A stretch of 57,848 nt of DNA, from the NCBI GenBank assembly GCA_009594995.1, contig VOPR01000060.1, forward strand, positions 1-57,848, written 5' to 3'. A program made the translations under genes and the position numbers. Position 1 is the stretch's first letter. The number at the start of each line of letters is the position of its first letter. Origin of the DNA: Nitrospira sp. (GTDB taxonomy: Bacteria > Nitrospirota > Nitrospiria > Nitrospirales > Nitrospiraceae). This document shows positions 8,279 through 17,257 of this stretch, piece by piece. The notes under the pieces are model-generated. The model did no database searches. It had not been told where the DNA came from and saw nothing but the letters and a program-made list of their open reading frames with translations.

Positions 8279-9034
8279 TCATCGAGACGGAGACATCGCC
8301 ATGTGTCCACCGCCGCCGAGCACCTCGCTCAACACCGTGGCGAGGTCGCGCAGCGCCTGTGCCCCGTCGCCCACATAGACGGAGCCGTGCATCGTCGCAA
8401 GAGTCTTCGGCTTCAGCGCGGCCAGCCGTTGAAGCGTAGGATCCGTCAGCGTGCAATAGGGCATGTAGTTGGCCAGCGGGCCTTGCTGATATTCTTTCAG
8501 CACGTCGCGACAGCGACCGATCACATCCGAGTGCGTCACCGGTTCTCCGTTGCCCGCCTGATGCAGGAGGTCCGAACACAGGAGCGTGCGCTGCGTTTCC
8601 TCAAAGAAGTGACCGGCCTCCCAGCAATGCGGCACATGCGGCGTGGTCAGAAATTGAAAGCGATACCGGCCCGTCTCCAACACTTCCCCGTCCGCCATGC
8701 CCTTCGCCGGGCGAAGCGCGAGACAATCATCCACGCTCACGAGCTTGCCCACCAGGCTACAGACCGGCTCCGCCAGTGGAGCCACCCGCTGCCAATCCGG
8801 CAGCGATCCGCATTCGTCGGCTTCGAAATGGCTGAATCCGATCCAGCGCAACGTCCGTATATCCATGAGAGACGCCACTGCTTCCTTCACCCCGGCAAAC
8901 AACATGCGCGGGCCGGTGTGATACAGCAGCGGCTCATCATCCCGCACGAGGAATTGACTGAATTGGAGATTGAACTGATCGAGGAAGGTAGTAATGCGGA
9001 ACAGGTCCGGGGCGACTTCGGTGATCTGCGCCAT
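8279..9034 (-). CDS. MBL-fold metallo-hydrolase, oxygen-sensing/flavodiiron (ODP)-like
   Basis: 251 residues. Metal-ligand motifs of the flavodiiron-type beta-lactamase fold are visible: HFEADECGS (the H-x-E-x-D pattern of ODP domains, instead of HxHxDH), [18 protein letters not shown] (bridging Asp) and the terminal MHGSVY His. There is no flavodoxin domain, so it is a stand-alone ODP-like protein; some relatives bind diiron and sense O2 or NO. A GGAGGGG precedes the ATG. No obvious operon partner, so its signalling or detoxifying role is inferred only. Confidence 0.8.
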   Translation of the reverse strand: MAQITEVAPDLFRITTFLDQFNLQFSQFLVRDDEPLLYHTGPRMLFAGVKEAVASLMDIRTLRWIGFSHFEADECGSLPDWQRVAPLAEPVCSLVGKLVSVDDCLALRPAKGMADGEVLETGRYRFQFLTTPHVPHCWEAGHFFEETQRTLLCSDLLHQAGNGEPVTHSDVIGRCRDVLKEYQQGPLANYMPYCTLTDPTLQRLAALKPKTLATMHGSVYVGDGAQALRDLATVLSEVLGGGGHMAMSPSR

Positions 9035-9282
9035 AACCCCTCCAGATGGAATGTGTCAGGCATCGTACCTGGCCGGGCGACGCGGTTCAACCGGAGTAAG
9101 GCGCGTCACGTCAGGGAGATGGCTAGGGCAATGCTGTCGAGGGCCCAGGGATTCCTCTAGTCGTGACAATGACAGGCGGGGGGTAGAACAACAACAGGCA
9201 TAGGTGACATAAGCAGCGACGAACCCACGAGACACACAGAAAAACTTTGATTCAGTGGTGTTCACACAGGAAGGAGGCCATC

Positions 9283-9462
9283 ATGCAACAGCACATCCAA
9301 CGCCCCGTCCGTCGAACGGAACCGCAGCAGGCCGCTCATGGCAAAGACGGCGTGTGGCCTCTGTCGGCCCGCGAATTCATGAAGCTCCCCGTCTCAGCCT
9401 TGCTGTCGGCGGGAAAGCGCATCACGTTCACACGCCTTGCGCCCCCTGATCAAGCTGCCTAG
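9283..9462 (+). CDS. Small hypothetical protein
   Basis: 59 residues starting MQQHIQRPVRRTEPQQ. The start is supported by an excellent AAGGAGG five bases upstream. The centre (VWPLSAREFMKLPVSALLSA) looks like an amphipathic helix. I recognise no family. It is followed 29 bases later by another small gene in the same direction, with which it probably forms a short transcript. Confidence 0.5.
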   Translation: MQQHIQRPVRRTEPQQAAHGKDGVWPLSAREFMKLPVSALLSAGKRITFTRLAPPDQAA

Positions 9463-9491
9463 ATCGGGTGGGCAAGCCCGGGAGGTGCCCT

Positions 9492-9680
9492 ATGATGACC
9501 GAAGACAGACTCCTCACACATGACGAACAAAAAGCCGCCGAAGCCGCCTTTCGCGGCCTCCCTCCGAACTCCCGCTGGTCCCAGCGAGCGCAACAGATTT
9601 ATATGGGAATACTGGAAATCACCCACGGCCGGGACGTCGTGACGGATCTTGAATGGGAGGATGCCGCGCTCACCGTTTAA
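9492..9680 (+). CDS. Small hypothetical protein
   Basis: 62 residues, MMTEDRLLTHDEQKAAEAAF... with a GGGAGG seven to eight bases upstream. The acidic, helical sequence (SQRAQQIYMGILEITHGRDV) has no signal peptide or membrane segment. Family unknown. It is the second of two small plus-strand genes and is convergent with the MazG-like gene. Confidence 0.5.
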   Translation: MMTEDRLLTHDEQKAAEAAFRGLPPNSRWSQRAQQIYMGILEITHGRDVVTDLEWEDAALTV

Positions 9681-9704
9681 CCAGAGGTGGGCCGGCGGGA
9701 GCCA

Positions 9705-10049
9705 TCATTCGTCATACTTCTTCGCATTGCCATAAGACTTCTCGACCGGATACTTGGCTTCGTTCTTCGTCAGCTTCGTGCGCACCGCGGCATTCACATC
9801 CACGCCGAGGTCATGACAGAGGTAGGAGAGCAGAATCACGACATCGGCAATTTCGTCCTCCACCCGCTCTCGCGACGGGCTGTCCAGGAGACGGGCCACT
9901 TCCTCGTGGGATTTCCATTGAAAGATTTCCAGCAACTCACTCGCCTCAACCGCAATAGCGGCGGCGAGTTCCTTAGGCTTGTGAAACTGTTCCCAATTCC
10001 GCTTTCGCCTGAATTCCAACACCGCCGCCATGACCTGTTCGTTCAACAT
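9705..10049 (-). CDS. MazG-like nucleotide pyrophosphohydrolase
   Basis: 114 residues of the all-alpha NTP pyrophosphatase superfamily (dCTPase / RS21-C6-like). Key acidic motif EASELLEIFQW supplies the first E-x2-E pair and VEDEIADVVILLSYL the E-x2-D pair that bind Mg2+. Family members hydrolyse non-canonical or excess (d)NTPs to NMP and pyrophosphate. I chose the ATG at 10049 because AGGAG lies nine bases upstream; an ATG at 10058 would sit directly against it. The open frame continues further upstream but there it overlaps the RhuM-like gene in another frame. It lies 37 bases after the truncated RhuM gene. Confidence 0.85.
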   Translation of the reverse strand: MLNEQVMAAVLEFRRKRNWEQFHKPKELAAAIAVEASELLEIFQWKSHEEVARLLDSPSRERVEDEIADVVILLSYLCHDLGVDVNAAVRTKLTKNEAKYPVEKSYGNAKKYDE

Positions 10050-10086
10050 CGAAGTCATCTCCTGATAGCTCCAGATCCGGCTCTGC

Positions 10087-10644
10087 TCAGCACCACGGTG
10101 AAGCGGCTGCGGCCATGGCTCCTTCATCGTACCGTTGCAACAGCACAAAGGTCTGCGCATAGCGGGTGACGATATCCACCAAGCCGCGGCCCATATCCGC
10201 CTGAAGCTCAGGGCTGCGCGCGGCCTTGCGCACCAGTTGCAGCGCCGCTTCCAGTTCGCGGGCATTGGCCTCGAAGCGTTGGCGGTTGAGGGTATAGCCT
10301 TGAGTGAGGTGCTCGCGCAGGACGCGGGTGGCCCATTGGCGGAAGCGAGTCGCACGGACAGAGTTCACCCGATAGCCGACGGAAATGACGGCGTCCAGGT
10401 TGAAATGCTCAATCTGCCTGGTAATCCTGCGCGTTCCCTCCTGTTGAACTGTTTCCATTTTGGAAACAGTTGGGCTCCGCTCCAGTTCACCATTGGCAAA
10501 GATGTTCTTCAGATGCTTGGAAACGGCCGCTTTCTGCACATCGAACAAGGCAGCCATCTGTTCCTGAGATAGCCAGACAGTCTCGCGCTCCAACCGGACC
10601 TCGATGCTGCCGCTCGTAGTTTCGTAGATGCTGATCTCACTCAC
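10087..10644 (-). pseudogene. RhuM-family protein, C-terminally truncated
   Basis: 185 residues that match the N-terminal half of RhuM-family proteins: IYETTSGSIEVRLERETVWLSQEQMAALFDV (a helix-turn-helix-like part), GTRRITRQIEHFNLDAVISVGYRVNS and FRQWATRVLREHL. Full members are usually well over 300 residues, often with a Fic/DOC-like C-terminus. Here the reading frame ends shortly after LLQRYDEGAM with an unrelated AAAASPWC tail, and the MazG-like gene begins 37 bases later. The most likely explanation is a deletion removing the C-terminal half. It could still make a stable shortened protein. Confidence 0.65.
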
Positions 10645-10928
10645 GCTGCCATCCTTGTCAGAGTTGACCGATTCCGCATTGGTTTGAGGGTCCGTTGCAC
10701 CGCCGGTTGGCCTCTGTTTGAACGGTCGTCACACTTTCACACTGGAGGCCCGATGTGAACGAGACTGCGCCACTCCTCTAACACGGCGAGGCACGCGAGG
10801 CAACAGGCGATCTTCCGCCTCATCAAGGATTGAAATGGGACCACGAGTGGCGTAGAGGATACGGTGAGCAAACTTTGGCGCCTCTTCACGCGCACCTTGT
10901 CCCGGCATTGCCGGCGGGAGATGTCATC

Positions 10929-11477
10929 ATGCACGTACGACTGCTGTTCGCATTGCTTTCGCTGTTGTGGCTCACCACCCCTGGCCAGGCACAGACGCCC
11001 TGTTCGGATTGTTTCTACTCGGCCGAAGAGGAGACGAGAAAATGCCTCGACAATGCCATCAGCTCCGGCGACAAGAATGACTGCCTGGAAAATCGGCGCG
11101 TGCGCCTCAAGGCCTGCAGCGAGATTCAATGCAGAGGAGACAGGGAGGAAATGGCGACGACCGAAGTGCAACCCATACCCAGTCGTCCCGGCCTCGCGCC
11201 CTACAGCCCTACGGAGGGCGAATGGCTGGCGCTCGTCATGCGGGCCGGCCTCCGGCGCGAAGCGAGTCCCGACCAGCCCTATTCGCTCGACATCATCCTG
11301 ATGGATCCCGAAACCCTCCAGATTGTGGTTCGATACCAACCCACCGTGAATCGAGACAACATGAATAGAGCGATTGCCGCCGCCAGAGACGCCATCCGGA
11401 GCACCGCCAAAGGTTACGGCTGGGAGAAGTGGGTTAAAATTCGAGAGTTGGTCGAAATGTATCCGGCGAAAAAATGA
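10929..11477 (+). CDS. Secreted Cys-rich hypothetical protein
   Basis: 182 residues. A signal peptide (MHVRLLFALLSLLWLTTPGQA) is followed by a Cys-containing segment with CSDC, CLDN, CLEN and CSEIQC, so disulfides or metal binding in the periplasm are likely. The C-terminal half (PDQPYSLDIILMDPETLQIVV ... AAARDAIRSTAKGYGW) is a folded alpha/beta region without recognised family. The start at 10929 has GGGAG about nine bases upstream and gives a clean signal peptide; the frame is open from 10830 but those residues look non-coding. Confidence 0.6.
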   Translation: MHVRLLFALLSLLWLTTPGQAQTPCSDCFYSAEEETRKCLDNAISSGDKNDCLENRRVRLKACSEIQCRGDREEMATTEVQPIPSRPGLAPYSPTEGEWLALVMRAGLRREASPDQPYSLDIILMDPETLQIVVRYQPTVNRDNMNRAIAAARDAIRSTAKGYGWEKWVKIRELVEMYPAKK

Positions 11478-11529
11478 GCGTTCCTAGGCCGGTCAGGACA
11501 GCCTTCCGTTCTTCCAATCTCGTGGTGGG

Positions 11530-12615
11530 TTACCCGGCATGGTGCTCAGCCCAGGCGCGCCAATCTGCAAGGGTGGCCTTCACCATCGCCTTGGCCGCTT
11601 TTCTAAGCCAGGTGGATTTTCTCGCAGCCAGATCGCGCTGCACGACCTTGATGTGTTGCCGGTCACCCAGGTGCACATTCGCCGTCTCCCAGCCCATCGC
11701 GTATAGCAGCTTGCCCTCATCCCGTTTTCTCGGCAACGCCGTCACTTCGATCCGGGAACAATAGGGCGACAGTCGCCGCAGCAGCCAGTGGCCCTCCATC
11801 CGCACAAAGGGATCGCGGCACCGCACGGACTGCTCCAACATGGATTGATACAGGAGCGTGCCGCCACCCTTCTGCCCTTGCGCCCACAGACCGGCGGAGG
11901 CAATCAGCCGCTTGGCCTCCCTGGCCACTTTCCCCCCGCGCCACTCGGCCAGCGCCACAAATCGCGGACGCCCCAGGCTGCCGAGTCCTGACACCCGCCG
12001 CCTGAGCCCATACGACAGACCTGCTTTCGGCATCACCTGCTCAAGGGCGTTCGTCACGTCCTGAGGCACCGTTCCTTGCACCATCGGGAGAGCCGCCATT
12101 TTTCTCCAAAACTTCACCGGGTCGCGCAGGGAGTTCGTGGCAATCTCACGCAGCCAGGCATGCTGCTCCGACAAGACAAATGGCCGCCCGCCGGCCTGCA
12201 GCCCTTCGCGATAGCCGGTGAGCACCGCATCACAAGCCTCGTCCAACTTGACGGCGAGATGCTCAGCCCGGCCGGCCAGCTTGGCGCTCACGACCAAGCG
12301 CAGGAGATCGCTCGTGTAAGGAAAGACGCAGGCCTCGTCAAAATCGTTGATGCCCCAAATCAGGCGGCCTTCGCTGTCACGCCACGTCCCGAAATTCTCG
12401 ACATGGAGATCGGCGACCGCTCGCAGCGCCGGCGCGGTCGCGAGGTCGGGACAGACCTCCGGGAAGACCTGCATCCACCGGTAGCAGGTGGCCCGAAGAA
12501 AGGAGAAGGCACCCTGCGTCATCATGGCGTGCTTCAGCCGCAGATCCGCCGGTACAAACGGCACCTGCCGCGCCGACCATCGTTCATAGTCCTGATTCGC
12601 CTGAAGAATATTCAT
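11530..12615 (-). CDS. DUF2252 family protein (kinase-like fold)
   Basis: 361 residues. The conserved DUF2252 signatures DLHVENFG (69-76) and NDFDEA (90-95) resemble the catalytic and metal-binding loops of aminoglycoside phosphotransferase-like kinases. Further family features are GYREGL and the C-terminal YAMGWETANVHLGD. Function in the family is unknown; a small-molecule kinase role is an inference from the fold. No signal peptide. It is monocistronic and convergent with the secreted Cys-rich gene. Confidence 0.85.
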   Translation of the reverse strand: MNILQANQDYERWSARQVPFVPADLRLKHAMMTQGAFSFLRATCYRWMQVFPEVCPDLATAPALRAVADLHVENFGTWRDSEGRLIWGINDFDEACVFPYTSDLLRLVVSAKLAGRAEHLAVKLDEACDAVLTGYREGLQAGGRPFVLSEQHAWLREIATNSLRDPVKFWRKMAALPMVQGTVPQDVTNALEQVMPKAGLSYGLRRRVSGLGSLGRPRFVALAEWRGGKVAREAKRLIASAGLWAQGQKGGGTLLYQSMLEQSVRCRDPFVRMEGHWLLRRLSPYCSRIEVTALPRKRDEGKLLYAMGWETANVHLGDRQHIKVVQRDLAARKSTWLRKAAKAMVKATLADWRAWAEHHAG

Positions 12616-12767
12616 GGGGGAAATCAGCTGAGTCGCGCTAAGGTCTCACGTCTTCGGTTTGATCGCAACACGTGACGAGGAGAGATACGAGAAGATGACT
12701 ATGACAGGCACGCGTTTAGCCCGCACTATTCATGACGGTTCGTCGCAAAGTTTCCGAGTCATGCGGG

Positions 12768-13046
12768 TTAGCGAACCGCTTTGATCGCGTACGTGGGAAG
12801 GGGGGTTCCTGTGACCCGCGCGTACAGCACGACAGGGTCGAGATCTGCTCCGTTGGGCCAGTAAATGGTCCCGAGTTCTGGATCGACTGACAACTCTCGA
12901 AAGCGAGCGAGGTCCTGCAGGGGCGCAAAGACACCTTCAAAACGAATGATCGTGGCCAAGTCTAATTCGCCCTCAACGCCATCTTCGAACCGCAGCCGTA
13001 CCCGATACCCATCAAGTGCTGTGGCTTCGACAAGATCTTTGAGCAT
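12768..13046 (-). CDS. DUF2442 protein
   Basis: 92 residues. VRLRFEDGVEGELDLATII and FRELSVDPELGTIYWPNGADLDPVVLY are the hallmark of DUF2442. It starts five bases after the stop of the DUF4160 gene, with GGAG overlapping that stop, so the two are translationally linked. DUF4160-DUF2442 pairs are widespread small modules resembling toxin-antitoxin loci in organisation; a function has not been read from sequence. Confidence 0.85.
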   Translation of the reverse strand: MLKDLVEATALDGYRVRLRFEDGVEGELDLATIIRFEGVFAPLQDLARFRELSVDPELGTIYWPNGADLDPVVLYARVTGTPLPTYAIKAVR

Positions 13047-13051
13047 GAGGC

Positions 13052-13312
13052 TTACTCCAGCGGTCTAATCTTTTTCAGCGGCGCTCGCTGCTCGGCCAGT
13101 GACCAATCTTCTCGCAACTCGTCCCGATGTAAGGCCCCCCACTCCGCAACCAGTCCAAGCGCCCGTGGGGGCAGGGATCCATCCAACAGCATAAGTGAAT
13201 CGATGCCCATGATTGCCTTGTAATCGCTGTACCGAATGTGGAAATGAGGCGGTGCATGATCGTCGTAGTACATCGTGATGATTATCCCGAAGAATCGACA
13301 GAGCTCAGGCAT
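13052..13312 (-). CDS. DUF4160 protein
   Basis: 86 residues from the ATG at 13312. MPELCRFFGIIITMYYDDHA and PPHFHIRYSDYKAIMGID are diagnostic of DUF4160. The frame extends upstream to 13366 but homology starts at MPELCRF. It is the first gene of a two-gene unit with DUF2442. No ribosome-binding site is obvious, so expression may be low. Confidence 0.85.
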   Translation of the reverse strand: MPELCRFFGIIITMYYDDHAPPHFHIRYSDYKAIMGIDSLMLLDGSLPPRALGLVAEWGALHRDELREDWSLAEQRAPLKKIRPLE

Positions 13313-13478
13313 TGGAGACGATTTTAGCCAATTCAACTCGAGAACGCCAGCAAACCGCTTTTGCAATCACTGGGTAGAAGGGATCGTGCGGCCTGGCAGC
13401 ATTGATCCTCGCGAGATAGGTTCCAGATGGCGGCAGCAGACCGCAAGGCATGAACGGGTGAAGAAAGACGTATCGGCG

Positions 13479-14075
13479 CTACAGTTTCGGAATGCGGAGG
13501 GTTTTACTGATCATCAAGGTGCCGGAGAGGACGAACATCAGGGACAAGGGGTGCAGGTCGCCGGGGCCGACGGTCCAGACGCCCCCATAGAGCTGCTCGC
13601 CGATCCGGTCCTGCCAGGCAGCCAGGGCGAGGATGCCGGTCAACACCGCGGTGGTCGGGATCGGGGTGCCTTCGAAATAGGCCACTTTGTCGCCGCCTGC
13701 TGAGAGGCGCTCGGCGGTCACGTTGTAGCGGGCCAAGCGGCTTACCCCGCAGCAGACGAAGTACGTTAGCGCGAGCCAATCCCACCCTCCCCGCAGGCCG
13801 GCGGCGAATCCGAGCGCTGCCGGTGCGACGCCGAACGAAATGATGTCGGCCAGTGAATCCAACTCCCGCCCGAGCAGCGACTGTTGATGCCGCCACCGAG
13901 CCACATGGCCGTCGAACCAATCAAAGAGCAAAGCCGCAGGCGCCCATGCCGCAGCGACGAAAAAGTGGGCCGGTGAGCGACTGCTCATGAACTGCATGGC
14001 AAAGAAGACACCGGCCAACCCGCAGGCGGCATTGCCCAGGGTGAGCACATCGGCGAGGTGAAACTCGCGGAGCAT
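13479..14075 (-). CDS. pssA: CDP-diacylglycerol-serine O-phosphatidyltransferase
   Basis: 198 residues from MLREFHLADVLTLGNAACGL. The CDP-alcohol phosphatidyltransferase motif D-x2-DG-x2-AR-x8-G-x3-D-x3-D is perfect: Asp52, Asp55, Gly56, Ala59, Arg60, Gly69, Asp73, Asp77. The start LADVLTLGN..CG and the SRLARYN and FEGTPIPT motifs match phosphatidylserine synthases of the PssA (type II) branch. It makes phosphatidylserine, precursor of phosphatidylethanolamine, in the inner membrane; five to six hydrophobic segments follow. The frame is open to 14186 but the upstream part is not conserved. No psd gene is adjacent. Confidence 0.85.
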   Translation of the reverse strand: MLREFHLADVLTLGNAACGLAGVFFAMQFMSSRSPAHFFVAAAWAPAALLFDWFDGHVARWRHQQSLLGRELDSLADIISFGVAPAALGFAAGLRGGWDWLALTYFVCCGVSRLARYNVTAERLSAGGDKVAYFEGTPIPTTAVLTGILALAAWQDRIGEQLYGGVWTVGPGDLHPLSLMFVLSGTLMISKTLRIPKL

Positions 14076-14214
14076 CGAAAAATGTTTTGGAGGTGTGGCG
14101 GCCACGGCTGGAAATCTACGCGGAAACGCACTGAATGTCCAAGGCCGGAACGAGACAGCCTGGGAAAGCCGGGCGGCTGGCTGCAATCCCGCCGCCCGGC
14201 TTCCTCAGCTCGGA

Positions 14215-14532
14215 TTATTTCTCGACCCGTTGCAACGTCGTCACGTGGCCCTTATCGGTGACATAGGCCTTGACCATATCGCCCTCGACCACCTTGTCGA
14301 GCTTCGTGCTCTTATCCACATGGACTTTCACCAGATCGCCATCCGTATTTCTGATCTGATAAAACTCCCCGTCGATCTTCATCAGGGTGCCCTTCACGGC
14401 ATCCTTGGTGATCCTCTCGCCGAGGGTCGGCGTGGCTTCCTTCTCTTTCATAGGATCGGCCGCCAACGCGAGGCCTCCCCCGCCTGTCACCAAGGCTGCG
14501 ACGAGCAGCATTTCAAGACTTCGTTTCATCAT
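14215..14532 (-). CDS. Small secreted protein of unknown function
   Basis: 105 residues: signal peptide (MMKRSLEMLLVAALVTGGGGLALA), then a beta-rich domain, VKGTLMKIDGEFYQIRNTDGDLVKVHVDKSTKLDKVVEGD, that looks like a small OB/SH3-like barrel with repeated charged strands. GGGAGG stands about five bases before the ATG. Similar small secreted proteins are frequent in Nitrospira-type genomes, but I cannot name a function. Confidence 0.65.
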   Translation of the reverse strand: MMKRSLEMLLVAALVTGGGGLALAADPMKEKEATPTLGERITKDAVKGTLMKIDGEFYQIRNTDGDLVKVHVDKSTKLDKVVEGDMVKAYVTDKGHVTTLQRVEK

Positions 14533-14717
14533 ACGTCCTCCCATGTTGTAACTAAGCCGGTCTCAGTTCTTACCGTAACCCTCATGAGGAGAAGCACATA
14601 CTGGGAAGATCCCCTGATACAGGGAGTCGATAGATAAGCCGGAACTGCCAGACGAGCTGGGAGTAATGACAGCGGAAATGCAGGTTGGATGCACAGGGCG
14701 CAAGCCCCAGCAGGTTC

Positions 14718-15005
14718 CTATCGTTTCGCAAAAGCCTCGTCGCACTGGCGAGCCATGAGAAAGTCTTTCTCCGTCAATCCGCCTTCATCATGGGTGGTGA
14801 GATTCAACGTGACCTTGTTGAAACGGATGTCGATATCGGGATGATGCTGGCTCTTTTCGGCGTGCTTTGCCACCAGCGTGACGAACTTCAGGCCATTCAT
14901 GAAGGTCTTGAACTGATAGGTTCGCACCAGGGTCTTCCCCCGTCTCGTCCACTTGGGAAGAGACTTCAGTTGCAGTTGAACTTCTTTCGGTTTCATAGCC
15001 GGCAT
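14718..15005 (-). CDS. Pterin-4a-carbinolamine dehydratase
   Basis: 95 residues, the usual size. The active-site motif is complete: KSQHHPDIDI (His54, His55, Pro56, Asp57) followed by VTLNLTTHDEGGLTEKDFLMA. The enzyme dehydrates 4a-hydroxytetrahydrobiopterin, normally supporting aromatic amino acid hydroxylases or molybdopterin metabolism. The start at 15005 has AAAGGAG nine bases upstream. No hydroxylase gene is adjacent. Confidence 0.9.
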   Translation of the reverse strand: MPAMKPKEVQLQLKSLPKWTRRGKTLVRTYQFKTFMNGLKFVTLVAKHAEKSQHHPDIDIRFNKVTLNLTTHDEGGLTEKDFLMARQCDEAFAKR

Positions 15006-15227
15006 AGAGAGAGACTCCTTTCTGAAACGTGTCTTTCGACCGCTCTTGCGTGCTACCGGAATTGAGTGAGTTGGCCTGCGTAATTCTGCCCGACCAGGCT
15101 GGATCAAGGAGCTAGTGACATCCCGAAGGGGTCGATTGTCCGGTTGCAAGACTGGATGCCCTTTACTCGTTCAGCACGAGACTGCATTGGGGCGATGAGT
15201 CGGTCGGTTGAAGGCGGGAGCCGCGCC

Positions 15228-16613
15228 TCAGCGCGCGAGCTTCTTTTTGATGGCAGTCAGGTTCTCAGGGGTTGAGCGCACCCGTATCGTGAGTCCTTCG
15301 GCATCATATTCTTCGGACAGGATACGCATCTTGGCGCGGATTTCCGCCACGACCGCCTGGGCCGTAAACGGGATACGCAATTCCTCGTCGAGCATATCGC
15401 TCTCAAAGTACCCCATGATGCGCTCACGGAGCGCCTGCAGATCGTCCTTGTTTCTCGTGGACAGCACAATGGCCTCGGGATATTCCGCCTTCAGGGCCGC
15501 AAGCTCGTCCGGGCTGAGACGATCGCGTTTATTCAACACCAACAGGCTGGGAACCTCCGTGGCGCCGACTTCGGCCAACACCTTTCGCGTGACGTCCAGT
15601 TGGGAGCGAAAGGAGGGATCTGAAGCATCGACGACAAACAGCAAGAGCGAGGCACTGGCCGCTTCATCCAGGGTCGACTTGAACGAGGCCACCAGGTCAT
15701 GCGGGAGCTTCTTGATGAATCCCACCGTATCGGACAGGAGGACTTTCGGACGCGTCTCAGGATACAAGGGCCGGATCGTGGTATCGAGCGTGGCGAACAG
15801 CTTGTCCGCCACGAGCACCTCGCTGCCCGTCATCGCCCGCATGAGCGAGGATTTCCCAGCGTTGGTGTACCCGACCAGCGCGACCGTCAATTCGTGTTCC
15901 CGCCTCGCGCGGCGCGTCTGATGTTCGTCCCCGATCGCCGCCAATTCCGTCCGGAGTTCTTTCAGGCGATCACGGATTCTGCGCTTGTCGAGCTCCAGAC
16001 TCGTCTCCCCCGCCCCTTTGCCACCGACTCCCCCGCCTTGCCGCTCGCTGCCGCCGCCGGATTCCCGCAGCCGTGGCGCGAGATAATTGAGCCGCGCGAT
16101 CTCCACCTGCAGCCGGGCCGCCCTGGTTCGCGCGTGCCGGCTGAAAATCTCGATGATGACCCCGGTCCGATCCAGCACCGGCACGCCGGCGGCACGTTCC
16201 AGATTTTTCAATTGGGACGGCGACAGATCACAGTCCACAATGACGATCTGCGCCTGCTCGCCAGGGCCGGGAGCAGCCTCGATGGCATCGTCCGATTCGT
16301 CCTCTGATTCTTCCTCGACGTCCGGCTCTTCCGCCTCGAACTTCGACGCGGCTTTGTGCTTCGGCCGTTCAAACGCCGATTCAATTTTTCCGGACCCACC
16401 GGTCCATCGCGCCAGTTCGGCCAGTTTGCCCTGTCCCAGAACCGCCGCATATTTATCGGAACTCCGCTTTTGCATCACACGGCTCACGACGTGGTACCCG
16501 AGCGTCGTCACCAGACGGGTGAGCTCTTGCAGCGAACTGTCCAGGTCCTCCACAGTCACGCGGGGGGTGCGGATCGCCACAAGCACGGCATTCGGTTGTG
16601 AGGGCTTCGACAT
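15228..16613 (-). CDS. hflX: GTPase HflX
   Basis: 461 residues. HflX N-terminal domain (VMQKRSSDKYAAVLGQGKLAELA), then the coiled linker, then the G domain with G1 GYTNAGKSS (248-256), G3 DTVGFIKKLPHDL (295 on) and G4 NKRD (361-364). HflX binds the 50S subunit and rescues or splits stalled ribosomes under stress. Odd feature: an acidic low-complexity insertion at about residues 75-120 (runs of E, D and S) in the N-domain, and a Gly-rich linker at 185-203 before the helical arm. No hfq is adjacent. Start chosen at MSKPSQPN because homology begins there. Confidence 0.9.
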   Translation of the reverse strand: MSKPSQPNAVLVAIRTPRVTVEDLDSSLQELTRLVTTLGYHVVSRVMQKRSSDKYAAVLGQGKLAELARWTGGSGKIESAFERPKHKAASKFEAEEPDVEEESEDESDDAIEAAPGPGEQAQIVIVDCDLSPSQLKNLERAAGVPVLDRTGVIIEIFSRHARTRAARLQVEIARLNYLAPRLRESGGGSERQGGGVGGKGAGETSLELDKRRIRDRLKELRTELAAIGDEHQTRRARREHELTVALVGYTNAGKSSLMRAMTGSEVLVADKLFATLDTTIRPLYPETRPKVLLSDTVGFIKKLPHDLVASFKSTLDEAASASLLLFVVDASDPSFRSQLDVTRKVLAEVGATEVPSLLVLNKRDRLSPDELAALKAEYPEAIVLSTRNKDDLQALRERIMGYFESDMLDEELRIPFTAQAVVAEIRAKMRILSEEYDAEGLTIRVRSTPENLTAIKKKLAR

Positions 16614-16707
16614 CGCAGGCCTTTCCTTGAGCACAGCTTCGTGAGGGTCGGCATTGTAGCAGGGAATGTGCTGTGAAAGCCTACTCACGTCGCAGGACTG
16701 CTCCCGG

Positions 16708-17106
16708 TCACGTGCCCTGTTCCCAACTCTTAAAGTCCTTCAGTTCTTCAGCAATGCTGTTCAGTACCCAGGCAATCACCGCCGCGTCATCCGCATAGCC
16801 GACCACAGGAATGAAGTCCGGGATCACATCGAGCGGGCTGATGAGATACAGAATCGCCGCGACGATGGTCACGAGCTTGTGAACCGAAAAGCCTGTATAG
16901 GCTCCACTCACAGACGCTTTCAGCAGCCGCACCAACAATTGAAGGTCGTTCAATAGCCTGCCACCGCGACCCTGCGCAATCGACACTGCCGCGGCCACCA
17001 GATGACGCAGCCGCTCTTTATCCCTGAGATACTCCGCCGCGGCCTGTGTGAACCCTCGAAACATGGTCAACGCCTTCAGGAGCATTGCTGGCGTCATCGG
17101 CTTCAT
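16708..17106 (-). CDS. DUF1232 (YkvA-type) membrane-associated protein
   Basis: 132 residues. The C-terminal half contains the DUF1232 signature: hydrophobic ILYLISPLDVIPDFIPVVGYADDAAV. The N-terminal half is helical. The family is of unknown function and is usually a short membrane-anchored protein. GGGAGG precedes the ATG at 17106. It is the last of the ordinary genes before the defence island begins. Confidence 0.85.
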   Translation of the reverse strand: MKPMTPAMLLKALTMFRGFTQAAAEYLRDKERLRHLVAAAVSIAQGRGGRLLNDLQLLVRLLKASVSGAYTGFSVHKLVTIVAAILYLISPLDVIPDFIPVVGYADDAAVIAWVLNSIAEELKDFKSWEQGT

Positions 17107-17257
17107 GAGGTCCTCCCAGAGGGGTGCACGGTCCTGGCACACCATCACGATTGAGAATAACAGGCAGTTGGAGAAGGATCAATTTGGGCGGAGAGGAAGA
17201 AACATTGGATCGAGCCATCAGCGGCGTGGTGGGAATGACTTCGGATTGCGTTTCCTA

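Noticed and set aside
8267..9160. 297-residue plus-strand open frame opposite the MBL gene
   Set aside because: Low-complexity, His/Arg-rich translation with no domain; opposite strand has a coherent metal-ligand set.
10737..11339. 200-residue minus-strand frame opposite the secreted Cys-rich gene
   Set aside because: The plus strand gives a signal peptide, a ribosome-binding site and cysteine pattern; the minus frame has none.
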